DNA of 22,827 nt, taken from IMG/VR virus record IMGVR_UViG_3300010883_000535, positions 1 to 22,827 of that record. One strand, written 5' to 3'. The stretch comes from a virus. Under the pieces are notes generated by a model. That model saw nothing but the letters and a program-made list of their open reading frames with translations, did no database searches and was not told the origin of the DNA. The stretch's first letter is position 1. Each line of letters begins with the position of its first letter. The position numbers and the translations under genes are program-made. Positions 1-6,633 of the stretch are shown here, one piece after another.

Positions 1-15
1 AACAACATGATGTAA
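1..15 (+). CDS. 3' end of an upstream gene (partial)
   Basis: The first frame reads Asn-Asn-Met-Met and then TAA at 13-15, which overlaps the ATG of the next gene by one base (TAATG). Tight stop/start overlaps are the rule in this window, so this is probably the tail of a real upstream gene. Only four residues are visible and nothing can be said about its function. Confidence 0.4.
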   Translation, partial: NNMM

Positions 16-251
16 TGATGCGTGTTCAATGTGTTCCTTGTTTGGCACATGAGCGAATGAAGCATGATTTAAGTGTTAAGATGGCAAAGGTAATAATGGG
101 TGTTCCTCATGTAAGGCTCGCCCGTATCTTTTCAGAAACTCTTATTTCTTTGATTGATAATGAGAGCAACCCCGACTATGAGCGTTTGTTTGCTTTGGTT
201 ACAGTAAAGAATAAAGAGTCTTTAGTTTCTTTATTGGCGGTGATGGCATGA
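15..251 (+). CDS. small hypothetical protein with N-terminal CxxC
   Basis: I do not recognise this 78-aa protein. It begins Met-Met and has one CxxC (Cys6, Cys9) near the N-terminus, followed by a mostly helical stretch rich in Leu, Val and Ile. A single CxxC is not enough to call a zinc finger. The start at 15 overlaps the upstream TAA and a second ATG follows at 18. The ribosome binding site would lie outside the window. Its TGA (249-251) overlaps the ATG of the next gene in an ATGA junction, which supports translation as part of the same transcript. Confidence 0.6.
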   Translation: MMRVQCVPCLAHERMKHDLSVKMAKVIMGVPHVRLARIFSETLISLIDNESNPDYERLFALVTVKNKESLVSLLAVMA

Positions 252-649
252 TTGATAAAGATAATTTTTATGATTACTTACAAGGTAACATTGAGAGAGA
301 AATCCTCGATACTCTTTGTAATAAGAATAGAATAACTCTAATGGAGATTGGTAATATGATAATTAATAATCTTGACTTAGAAGAAGATGTTGGTGAGATA
401 GAAGAGGAACTATTGATTGATATAATCACTAGCACAATTAGAGGACTACGACGAAGATGGATAGATAACATAGGTTGTGAATTGTTTGTTAATACTTTGA
501 AAGACAATAAAAACATGCAAGAAAGTAAACTTTGGGTCAATCCCAATGCTTTATTGATATTACAATCAATATCAGTAAAACAATACGATGAAAACGGTGA
601 GGTATTGTGTTTACAATTACCTGACTTTGAAATGGAGGAATGGATATGA
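248..649 (+). CDS. hypothetical protein, possible winged helix
   Basis: This 133-aa protein is not recognised with confidence. The N-terminal half is helical and has a pattern seen in winged-helix DNA-binding domains: helix at about 12-24, a short turn 'RITLMEIG', then a basic helix around residues 62-72 with GLRRRW. The C-terminal half is beta-rich. It starts in an ATGA overlap with the preceding gene and its end contains the GGAGG (634-638) for the next. A transcription-regulator role is only a guess from the helix pattern. A long antisense ORF covers most of the gene but has no start signal and is very Ile/Ser-rich, so it is a shadow. Confidence 0.6.
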   Translation: MIDKDNFYDYLQGNIEREILDTLCNKNRITLMEIGNMIINNLDLEEDVGEIEEELLIDIITSTIRGLRRRWIDNIGCELFVNTLKDNKNMQESKLWVNPNALLILQSISVKQYDENGEVLCLQLPDFEMEEWI

Positions 650-912
650 ATATAATGGAAGATAAAAAGAAAGTAGAATTTAGAATAGTAGATGATGCAG
701 AATTGCCCCCTATCGTAATTACGATGGATGAGAATGATGAACCAAAGGTAGTGATTAATACTTATCACCGTATTTGGATTAGTCTTAATCGTAGGTTAAT
801 TGCAGGTATTATTGATAATCTACAAGAAAAGATGGATATGATTCTAACTGGCTATCTCTCAGAACAAAGAAACTTTGAGAAGGAAGACAGGGAATACCAA
901 CAAGAATTTTAA
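646..912 (+). CDS. small hypothetical protein
   Basis: This 88-aa acidic protein is not recognised. I chose the start at 646 rather than the in-frame ATG at 640 because 646 forms an ATGA overlap with the previous stop and lies seven bases after GGAGG (634-638), the spacing used elsewhere here. A beta-strand-like N-terminal half (VEFRIV, IVITMDE, KVVINTY) is followed by a long helix that ends in a charged tail. There are no cysteines or catalytic motifs. The gene is followed by AAGGAAGTGA, the binding site for the next small gene. Confidence 0.6.
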   Translation: MNIMEDKKKVEFRIVDDAELPPIVITMDENDEPKVVINTYHRIWISLNRRLIAGIIDNLQEKMDMILTGYLSEQRNFEKEDREYQQEF

Positions 913-925
913 GGAAGTGAAAAAA

Positions 926-1027
926 ATGAATAATATGAAAAGTAAAAAAAATGGAAAAACAACCCAAGCCGCATCCGTTTATAAGGGTGCAGGTCATGGA
1001 GAGAATAACTCGGAGGAATATGTATGA
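926..1027 (+). CDS. 33-aa basic mini-protein
   Basis: This ORF encodes 33 residues beginning MNNMKSKKNG. The N-terminal half is Lys/Asn-rich and the C-terminal half is Gly/Glu-containing. GGAAGTGA (913-920) precedes the ATG by five bases. The TGA (1025-1027) overlaps the ATG of the ubiquitin-like gene (ATGA), and its last codons contain that gene's GGAGG (1012-1016). It may be a genuine mini-protein, or mainly a translated leader that delivers ribosomes to the downstream start. No family is recognised. Confidence 0.45.
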   Translation: MNNMKSKKNGKTTQAASVYKGAGHGENNSEEYV

Positions 1028-1224
1028 TTAAATTACGGATATTAAACGAAACAGGACACACTGACTTACAATTAGTTAGTGATGGCGTTATTGAGCAAAT
1101 AGACACGCACCCTACACATTGGGTGTTTGTTGATGGTGACATGGTAATGCGTGAAGAAATCAACAGTATTGATTGGGAAACCGTTCAATCAGTTGATTTG
1201 GTTCCTGCTATCGTTGGCGGATAA
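1024..1224 (+). CDS. ubiquitin-like / ThiS-MoaD-type beta-grasp protein ending in Gly-Gly
   Basis: This 66-aa protein has the second-half signature of the MoaD/ThiS/SAMP beta-grasp family: 'WVFVDGDMV' (residues 33-41, equivalent to the family's VxVNGexV) and the C-terminus 'VDLVPAIVGG', with Gly65-Gly66 immediately before the stop. In this family the terminal GG is adenylated by an E1-like enzyme and then either carries sulfur as a thiocarboxylate or is joined to protein lysines. It starts in an ATGA overlap, seven bases after GGAGG (1012-1016). A matching E1-like enzyme (6073-6633) and a JAMM protease (7696-8142) are encoded downstream on the same strand. Whether it acts as a protein modifier or a sulfur carrier cannot be told from sequence. 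No processing is needed, because the GG is already terminal. Confidence 0.75.
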   Translation: MIKLRILNETGHTDLQLVSDGVIEQIDTHPTHWVFVDGDMVMREEINSIDWETVQSVDLVPAIVGG

Positions 1225-1228
1225 GAAA

Positions 1229-1306
1229 GGCTATAAGCCGTTCACAAGTTGCGTAATTGGGGTGGGGTGTAGCGAAACGCTACATTCTGCCCCTTTAGCA
1301 AGTGTG
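1229..1306 (+). ncRNA. nested stem-loop RNA element before the RNR-containing gene group
   Basis: The 87-nt gap 1225-1311 is the longest noncoding gap before the replication block and looks richer in G and C than its surroundings. A small hairpin GGCT/AGCC (1229-1239) comes first. Then an outer stem pairs CACA (1243-1246) with TGTG (1303-1306) and TTGC (1249-1252) with GCAA (1298-1301). Inside it GGGG (1264-1267) pairs with CCCC (1290-1293), and the tip is a perfect 7-bp stem TGTAGCG/CGCTACA (1268-1274 with 1278-1284) with an AAA loop. A second GGGG (1259-1262) could compete for CCCC. The 3' side of the outer stem covers GTGAT (1304-1308), the only ribosome-binding-like sequence before the ATG at 1312. 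The design resembles a cis-acting translational switch. I match it to no known RNA family. Confidence 0.5.
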
Positions 1307-1311
1307 ATAAT

Positions 1312-1689
1312 ATGATAGACTTACGGCACTTTATATCAGCAGAAGCATTGAAAATGTTCCTTGAAACTAAGGGATGGAAACTTCTTATTCCTTTAGTTAT
1401 TCAAGAAAAGGCTGTTTTTAAGCCAGATTTTTATAATGAATCTACTATCATAGCACAAGGAAAACACGGTAATATAGTAGCCGTTGGAAATACTGTAATA
1501 AATTATCAAGGGGAATCCTTTGATAGTCCACATGCTATTATTGATAAGCATGGTTTAGTGGCTATTGAAGATTTTGATAATTGGGATTTTGTAGAAGAAA
1601 TGGAGTGGGTCATTTATAAAAATGGCTATTGGTTACATTCTTTTACTAATCTTTTAGAATTACCGAAAGCAAGTAAATATAGGTGTTAA
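1312..1689 (+). CDS. hypothetical protein preceding the RNR gene
   Basis: This 125-aa protein is not recognised. It has a short helical N-terminus, then a beta-rich body with many aromatic and Gly/Asp turns ('GNIVAVGNTVINYQG', 'EWVIYKNGYW'). There are no cysteine clusters and no visible catalytic motif. Its start follows the structured noncoding element at 1229-1306, which appears to cover the ribosome binding region. Its TAA (1687-1689) sits between the AGGTG and the ATG of the ribonucleotide reductase gene, so the two are probably co-translated. Confidence 0.6.
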   Translation: MIDLRHFISAEALKMFLETKGWKLLIPLVIQEKAVFKPDFYNESTIIAQGKHGNIVAVGNTVINYQGESFDSPHAIIDKHGLVAIEDFDNWDFVEEMEWVIYKNGYWLHSFTNLLELPKASKYRC

Positions 1690-1691
1690 TT

Positions 1692-3560
1692 ATGAAACAA
1701 GAAAGTAAAGCAATCGAAATATTATCGGACATAACAGTGCATATGAAATATGCTAGGTTTATTCCTGAAGAACAACGAAGAGAAACTTGGGATGAAATAG
1801 TCAATAGGAATTGTGAAATGCACAAGAAGACTTACCCAGAATTAAGTGGTGAAATAAATGAAATATACGAACAATACATTAAAACAAGAAAAGTCCTTCC
1901 TTCTATGCGCTCTATGCAATTTGGGGGCAAGCCTGTGGAGATTAGTCCGAACAGGGTCTATAACTGTGCTTATATGCCTATTGATTCCTATATTGCTTTT
2001 GGCGAAAGTATGTTTTTACTTCTCGGTGGAACGGGGGTCGGTTATTCTGTCCAACGACATCATATTGAACAATTACCCGAAATACAACAACCGAATGATA
2101 ATAGAAAACGCCGTTATCTCGTTAATGATTCTATTGAAGGTTGGGCTGATGCAGTAAGAGTCTTACTAGAATGTTACATGGGTATTAAGAAAGATAGTCC
2201 TAGATTTGATTATTCTGATATTAGACCTAAAGGTTCTCTTTTAAAGACTTCTGGTGGAAAAGCGCCAGGCCCTCAACCTTTGCGTGAATGTTTAGTAAAG
2301 GTCGAAGGTATCTTACAAAACATGCCTAATGGTTCTAAACTCGAACCTATTCAAGCACACGACATTATGTGCCATTTAGCCGATGCAGTATTAGCAGGAG
2401 GTATTCGTCGTGCCGCTATGATTAGTTTATTCAGTGCAGATGATTCTAAAATGCTTTCATGTAAAGCAGGTGAATGGTATGTTAATAATCCACAAAGAGG
2501 TAGAGCAAACAATTCAGCAGTATTACTTCGTCACAGAATAGATAAAGAATTCTTTATGAATGTTTGGGAACGAATTCAATTGAGTGGTAGTGGAGAACCC
2601 GGAATTTACTTTAGTAATGATAAAGATTGGGGAACTAATCCTTGTTGTGAGATTGCACTAAGACCATTTCAATTCTGTAACTTAACAGAAGTTAATGCAA
2701 GTAACATTGAAGGACAAAAGGACTTAGAAGAAAGAGTTAAGGCCGCTTCGTTCTTAGGAACATTACAAGCAGGTTATACTGATTTCCACTATTTGCGTGA
2801 TATTTGGAGAAAGACTACTGAAAAGGATTCTTTGTTAGGAGTATCTATGACAGGGATTGCGGCAAACATAGTTGAGAAATTAGATATTGAGTCGGCTTCT
2901 TTGCAAGCAAAGTTAGAAAACCACAGGGTTGCTAAGATAATTGGTATTAACCCTGCAAGTAGAATAACTTGTGTTAAACCCGCAGGAACAACTTCTCTTG
3001 TATTAGGTTCTTCTTCTGGTATTCACGCTTGGCACGATGAGTATTATATTCGTCGTATTAGAGTTGGTAAGAATGAAGCAATCTATTCTTACTTATTAAA
3101 TAATCATCCCGAACTTGTTGAAGATGAATATTACAATCCCGATGAACAAGCCGTAATTAGTATTCCTCAAAAAGCCCCTGCCGGTGCAATAACTCGTAAG
3201 GAGAGCGTATTTGATTTACTTGAAAGAGTAAAGCAATTTAGCATTCGTTGGGTTAATAATGGACATGTTGATGGAATGAATACCCACAATGTATCAGCAA
3301 CTATTTCAATCAAAGAAGACGAATGGGATGATGTTGCTGAATGGATGTGGTTTAATCGTCATTACTACAATGGATTAGCCGTGTTGCCTTATGATGGTGG
3401 AACTTACAAACAAGCACCATTTGAAACAATTACAAAAGAACAATACAACAGTATGTATTCTTTGTTAGGTTCTATTGACTTAACTAAGGTTGTTGAGAAT
3501 GAAGACAATACTGACCTAGCAAGCGAAATTGCTTGTGCAGGTGGGCTTTGTGAAATCTAG
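1692..3560 (+). CDS. nrdJ: class II (adenosylcobalamin-dependent) ribonucleotide reductase
   Basis: Reduces ribonucleotides to deoxyribonucleotides for viral DNA synthesis, using adenosylcobalamin to make a thiyl radical. The 622-aa protein resembles the monomeric Lactobacillus leichmannii type. It has 'NCAYMP' (Cys92) and 'GGTGVGYSVQ' (about 112-121). 'NPCCEI' places the radical Cys at 318 and Glu at 320. 'CNL' (Cys329, 11 residues later) would pair with Cys92. 'KPAGTTS' and 'YYIRRIRVG' follow, and the C-terminal redox pair is Cys615 and Cys620 in 'CAGGLCEI'. The L. leichmannii enzyme is about 740 aa, so this one is compact. I chose ATG 1692 because AGGTG (1681-1685) lies six bases before it; the in-frame GTG at 1683 is part of that site. 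No activase or beta subunit is nearby, as expected for class II. Confidence 0.93.
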   Translation: MKQESKAIEILSDITVHMKYARFIPEEQRRETWDEIVNRNCEMHKKTYPELSGEINEIYEQYIKTRKVLPSMRSMQFGGKPVEISPNRVYNCAYMPIDSYIAFGESMFLLLGGTGVGYSVQRHHIEQLPEIQQPNDNRKRRYLVNDSIEGWADAVRVLLECYMGIKKDSPRFDYSDIRPKGSLLKTSGGKAPGPQPLRECLVKVEGILQNMPNGSKLEPIQAHDIMCHLADAVLAGGIRRAAMISLFSADDSKMLSCKAGEWYVNNPQRGRANNSAVLLRHRIDKEFFMNVWERIQLSGSGEPGIYFSNDKDWGTNPCCEIALRPFQFCNLTEVNASNIEGQKDLEERVKAASFLGTLQAGYTDFHYLRDIWRKTTEKDSLLGVSMTGIAANIVEKLDIESASLQAKLENHRVAKIIGINPASRITCVKPAGTTSLVLGSSSGIHAWHDEYYIRRIRVGKNEAIYSYLLNNHPELVEDEYYNPDEQAVISIPQKAPAGAITRKESVFDLLERVKQFSIRWVNNGHVDGMNTHNVSATISIKEDEWDDVAEWMWFNRHYYNGLAVLPYDGGTYKQAPFETITKEQYNSMYSLLGSIDLTKVVENEDNTDLASEIACAGGLCEI

Positions 3561-3568
3561 GTGTTAGT

Positions 3569-3904
3569 ATGCGCCACGCTTATAGGAAACTATCTTATAG
3601 CGAATATAAGCGGGCCATGCTAACTTACTTAAATTCATTTAAACTAGAATCAAAAAGAAGACTTCTTTTAGCCTTTGAGGTGTGTGATAAAATGGAAGAT
3701 GAAAGTGAAAAGAAATACAGATTAGAACAAACAGTTAATTCTGTGTTGTGGGATTTTGATGAAGCAATTGAAATAGGATTTGCTGAATGGAAGTCCTTCA
3801 ACTTAGTGAATAGAAACAACGCCTTGATTTATCACGATTTAAATAAAGATGAATGTGATGGGAATTGTTTATTGTGTAAAGAAGCATTTGGGTGGAAATC
3901 ATGA
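3569..3904 (+). CDS. hypothetical helical protein with C-terminal Cys cluster
   Basis: This 111-aa protein is not recognised. Residues 8-75 are predicted helical and charged. The C-terminus has Cys96, Cys100 and Cys103 ('CDGNCLLC') with His89 nearby, a likely metal-binding knuckle. The start overlaps the RNR stop through TAGGTG (3558-3563), the same stop/RBS arrangement as before the RNR gene. It ends in an ATGA overlap with the next gene, another small Cys/His protein. Because it sits directly behind nrdJ, a role linked to reductase re-reduction or nucleotide metabolism is possible, but nothing in the sequence shows it. Confidence 0.65.
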   Translation: MRHAYRKLSYSEYKRAMLTYLNSFKLESKRRLLLAFEVCDKMEDESEKKYRLEQTVNSVLWDFDEAIEIGFAEWKSFNLVNRNNALIYHDLNKDECDGNCLLCKEAFGWKS

Positions 3905-4068
3905 AAGAAAAAGACCCCAAGTATGTTAAGAGTCACAGGACTTACAAGAAAAGAATAGCAACTTCTTGCCGTATATGCGGTAATCAGTTATTAATACCTG
4001 AAGAAATTAGAAAAGAAATGCACGATAATTGTGCACTAAAACAGAATGATAATATATATATGATGTGA
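3901..4068 (+). CDS. 55-aa zinc-finger-like protein
   Basis: This is a basic protein of 55 aa with Cys23-x2-Cys26 ('CRICG') and His41-x3-Cys44, a plausible CCHC zinc site. The first 20 residues are rich in Lys and Arg, which suggests nucleic-acid contact. The start is an ATGA overlap with the preceding gene. The stop (4066-4068) is four bases before the next ATG. Small CCHC proteins are common in archaeal viruses and usually bind DNA, RNA or protein. No specific family is recognised. Confidence 0.65.
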   Translation: MKEKDPKYVKSHRTYKKRIATSCRICGNQLLIPEEIRKEMHDNCALKQNDNIYMM

Positions 4069-4072
4069 AAAT

Positions 4073-5239
4073 ATGGGAATAATGAAATTACAAATTAAAA
4101 AACCAGATGATACTTCAAATTACTTTCCGGAAGTAATGATTAAGTCTGACATCTTTACTTTAGAAAGTAGAACAAGAACACTATACTTAACAAGAAGTGC
4201 AAAAGACCCTGTGCATGATTCATTGGTGTCTTATTGGAAAGACTTATTATCTAATAAAGGATATTATGCTATTCAAAGCCAAATGCAAAAGGGAGCAATT
4301 CTTATATTCATAGAAGGGCTACCAATAGCACTTGATAGAAAAGGAACCCGCTACCAATTGAACGGTAAAAGTGAATCACTAAGTACCATTACAAATGCCT
4401 TAGCAAGAGTTTCTTTTTCAGCAATTAGGGAAAAGGAAGCAAGTCCATTGTTAAAGACACTAATGAAAACACTATCTTTATCTGAAAACATTAAGTATTG
4501 TTTAGAGAATAAAGTGCCGTTTCATTTCTATGATAACTTTACTAAGATAGATGTAAGGCTTAATGTTCAGCAAATATCTGAAAAAGAATGTGCTTTGGAA
4601 ATAAGTGATGGTGTTTGGGGAGTTATCTCTAATAGGAACTTAGATAGTTTCTGTACCTTCTTTCGTAGTGATAAGAAAATGGGTAAATATAAGTTTATGG
4701 GCATTAAGAGACTTTATGCTTCTCTTCTCGGAGAAAACCCAACCGACCATCAACTTACTCTCATGCGAGAGTTTTTGAAACAGAATAGACAACAGGATAT
4801 TGTGGAAAACAGGGCCATTCAATTATTACATGAGATGGAATCCCAACACCCCGATAACCTTAAATTAGAGATGGAGGATGGAATACCAATGTCACTATTG
4901 ATTAAAGGCAAAGGATATGATTGGAAACTTACTAACAGTGAGTATAAAAGCGATATTCAAAAGGTTAGCACTTATGTATGCCAACCCCGACTACAAAGTA
5001 ATGAAGAAGGCAATCCACTACCACTAGAAGATTGTGAGTGGGCTTGGCATGGGCCAATCTGTATTGATAATATGTCGGAAGGTTCTTCTCTTGGCGACCA
5101 ATTCGCCGCAAGAGCATTCGCACTATTAAACGATACAATGACAATAAAAATGGTGAATACAATTAAAAGATATTTAATTGCACCTGAAAATACAAATAGG
5201 AAGGATTTTGATGAGATGCTTAGAGTGCAAGACAAGTGA
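4073..5239 (+). CDS. 388-aa hypothetical protein
   Basis: This is one of the larger proteins here and I do not recognise it. The first 130 residues are mixed alpha/beta ('TRTLYLTRSA', 'GAILIFIEGLPIAL'). Residues 150-205 look beta-rich and end in 'DGVWGVISNRNLDSFCTFF'. Residues 210-260 are helical and basic, and the C-terminal part has many Trp, Cys and Pro residues ('CEWAWHGPICIDN') before a final helix. There is no P-loop, metal-binding triad or HTH that I can identify. The start at 4073 follows GTGA (4065-4068); an in-frame ATG at 4082 is the alternative. Its 3' end overlaps TFB by 29 nt, so the two are probably expressed together. Confidence 0.7.
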   Translation: MGIMKLQIKKPDDTSNYFPEVMIKSDIFTLESRTRTLYLTRSAKDPVHDSLVSYWKDLLSNKGYYAIQSQMQKGAILIFIEGLPIALDRKGTRYQLNGKSESLSTITNALARVSFSAIREKEASPLLKTLMKTLSLSENIKYCLENKVPFHFYDNFTKIDVRLNVQQISEKECALEISDGVWGVISNRNLDSFCTFFRSDKKMGKYKFMGIKRLYASLLGENPTDHQLTLMREFLKQNRQQDIVENRAIQLLHEMESQHPDNLKLEMEDGIPMSLLIKGKGYDWKLTNSEYKSDIQKVSTYVCQPRLQSNEEGNPLPLEDCEWAWHGPICIDNMSEGSSLGDQFAARAFALLNDTMTIKMVNTIKRYLIAPENTNRKDFDEMLRVQDK

Positions 5240-6080
5240 ATTTGAATACGATGAAGTAATGGGAGAAACCGCATGTATGGCATGTGGGTTAATCGCAGTA
5301 ACTGAATTGTTTGAACAGCGAGTGTTATCTATTGATAATGGAGATTTAAAACATACTGCTGACAAAACAGGATTAGGTAGTAAAATAGCAGGGCATAGTA
5401 AATTGGCTATGACTCACATGCGATTTAGTGGTAATGATAGTCATATTAGAAAGGGTATTCTTTTCTCTAATATGGTGTTCTCTAGTATGAATATTCAAGA
5501 CTCTTCCCTAAAGGATAGAATAGGAGAAGTGTATAGAGAATTACTTTCTAAAGGAGTATTTACTTCGGCAAATACTTTAGAAGTAAGAGGAACAGCAGTA
5601 ACTTGGTTTGTTCTCAAAGAAAATAAGACTCCAGTAACTATTAAAGAAGCCTCAAAGGAATTTAATTGTGCAGGAAAGAGTTTGAACAGATTGATTAGAA
5701 GAATCAATAGTTATTACGGTGTAAGAAACAAACAATTACAACCCGACCCTCAATATTTGTTAAAGAAAGCAGCAAATAAAATAAGCGGGGATATTGTTTA
5801 TGTGTCAAGGTGTCAAGAAACACTTGAGTTATTTGAGTCAGTAGTGATTCAATCAGAATACAATAAAAGAAATGCATACTACGAAAGTATTTGTTGGATA
5901 GCAAAGAACATCTTTGTTCATCCAAGAATAACCTTGCGTAGTATTTCAGAAAAAACAGGAACTTCAAGGTCTGCGATTCAAAAGCAGACTAAAGACCTAT
6001 TAAATTTAATAGGCTACAATACTTGTGCCCAAGTAAAAGGCAAACAAATAAGTGAACTAGGAGAGATTAAAAATGAATAG
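5211..6080 (+). CDS. tfb: transcription initiation factor B (TFB/TFIIB homologue)
   Basis: TFB bridges TBP at the promoter and archaeal RNA polymerase. The 289-aa protein has an N-terminal zinc ribbon, Cys3-x2-Cys6 and Cys22-x2-Cys25 ('MRCLEC', 'CMACG'), a linker around 35-85, and two helical repeats (about 90-180 and 190-280) like TFB cyclin folds. The second ends in a helix-turn-helix ('TGTSRSAIQKQTKDLLNLIG') expected to read the BRE. The length is normal for archaeal TFB. I chose ATG 5211 because it puts the zinc ribbon at the N-terminus and lies five bases after AAGGA (5201-5205); the upstream in-frame TTG (5178) adds residues with no counterpart. A viral TFB would redirect host polymerase to viral promoters. 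Its end overlaps the E1-like gene by 8 nt. Confidence 0.87.
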   Translation: MRCLECKTSEFEYDEVMGETACMACGLIAVTELFEQRVLSIDNGDLKHTADKTGLGSKIAGHSKLAMTHMRFSGNDSHIRKGILFSNMVFSSMNIQDSSLKDRIGEVYRELLSKGVFTSANTLEVRGTAVTWFVLKENKTPVTIKEASKEFNCAGKSLNRLIRRINSYYGVRNKQLQPDPQYLLKKAANKISGDIVYVSRCQETLELFESVVIQSEYNKRNAYYESICWIAKNIFVHPRITLRSISEKTGTSRSAIQKQTKDLLNLIGYNTCAQVKGKQISELGEIKNE

Positions 6081-6633
6081 AAAAATATTAATAATTGGAA
6101 CAGGCGGCATTGGGTCATTCTTGACTCAATACTTAGATAAAGTCGGACTATATAACATTACTGTTGCAGACCCCGATATTGTTGAAACAAAGAACTTAAC
6201 TTATCAAAACTTTAAGAGAGGTCATGTTGGGCAGAACAAGGCTAGTGTGATGATGAATGAATATCAATCAGTCAATCATTACTCTAAGTTTCCTATCTTG
6301 ACAGGAAAGCAAATGGAAGGATTTGATTTGGTTATCTGTTGTGTAGATAACTTAAGTGTCCGACGCACCTTATACAACACAAGTATTAAATGGTTGGACT
6401 TACGAGCGCAGGGCAGGAACGCCGCACTTGTGAGCCACAAGGCCGACCCTAAAATGTATGATATGCTTTTAGCAGGTAAAGATGGTTCATTTAGTTGTCA
6501 AGGAGATTCATGGGATGGAACAAACAAAGCGGTTCATTTCATGCAAGTCGCAATTGCAGGTATGGGCGCACAATGGATTCAACGCTACATGAATGAAGAA
6601 GAAGTATGTGATTTTAAGGTTGTGAATGTATGA
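6073..6633 (+). CDS. E1-like / ThiF-MoeB family adenylyltransferase
   Basis: Enzymes of this family adenylate the C-terminal glycine of ubiquitin-like or sulfur-carrier proteins. The 186-aa Rossmann protein has 'GTGGIG' (9-14) for nucleotide binding, 'DPDIVETKNL' (33-42), 'VGQNK' with Lys56, and 'CCVDNLSVRR' (89-98) with the catalytic-type Asp92. All align with MoeB/ThiF landmarks. One difference stands out: the family's N-L-x-R-Q has Tyr44 instead of Arg. Cys142 in 'SFSCQGD' lies where E1 proteins carry the zinc or transfer cysteine, and is the best candidate thioester Cys. The protein is much shorter than UbaA or MoeB (about 250-270 aa) and has no rhodanese domain. GGAGA precedes the start. 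It overlaps TFB upstream and the Myb-like gene downstream (ATGA). Confidence 0.85.
   Translation: MNRKILIIGTGGIGSFLTQYLDKVGLYNITVADPDIVETKNLTYQNFKRGHVGQNKASVMMNEYQSVNHYSKFPILTGKQMEGFDLVICCVDNLSVRRTLYNTSIKWLDLRAQGRNAALVSHKADPKMYDMLLAGKDGSFSCQGDSWDGTNKAVHFMQVAIAGMGAQWIQRYMNEEEVCDFKVVNV

Noticed and set aside
274-768. 164-aa antisense ORF
   Set aside because: It covers well-supported + strand genes linked by ATGA overlaps, has a low-complexity Ile/Ser/Leu composition and lacks a ribosome binding site.
1225-1311. Cobalamin riboswitch upstream of the B12-dependent RNR
   Set aside because: The conserved B12-box core of cobalamin riboswitches is not visible, and the next gene is not the RNR itself. 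The element is kept as unclassified.
1225-1311. tRNA in the structured gap
   Set aside because: No cloverleaf with acceptor, anticodon and T-arm can be drawn; the pairing is a single nested stem.
1858-2157. 99-aa + strand ORF inside nrdJ
   Set aside because: It lies in another frame within catalytic nrdJ sequence and has no start signal.
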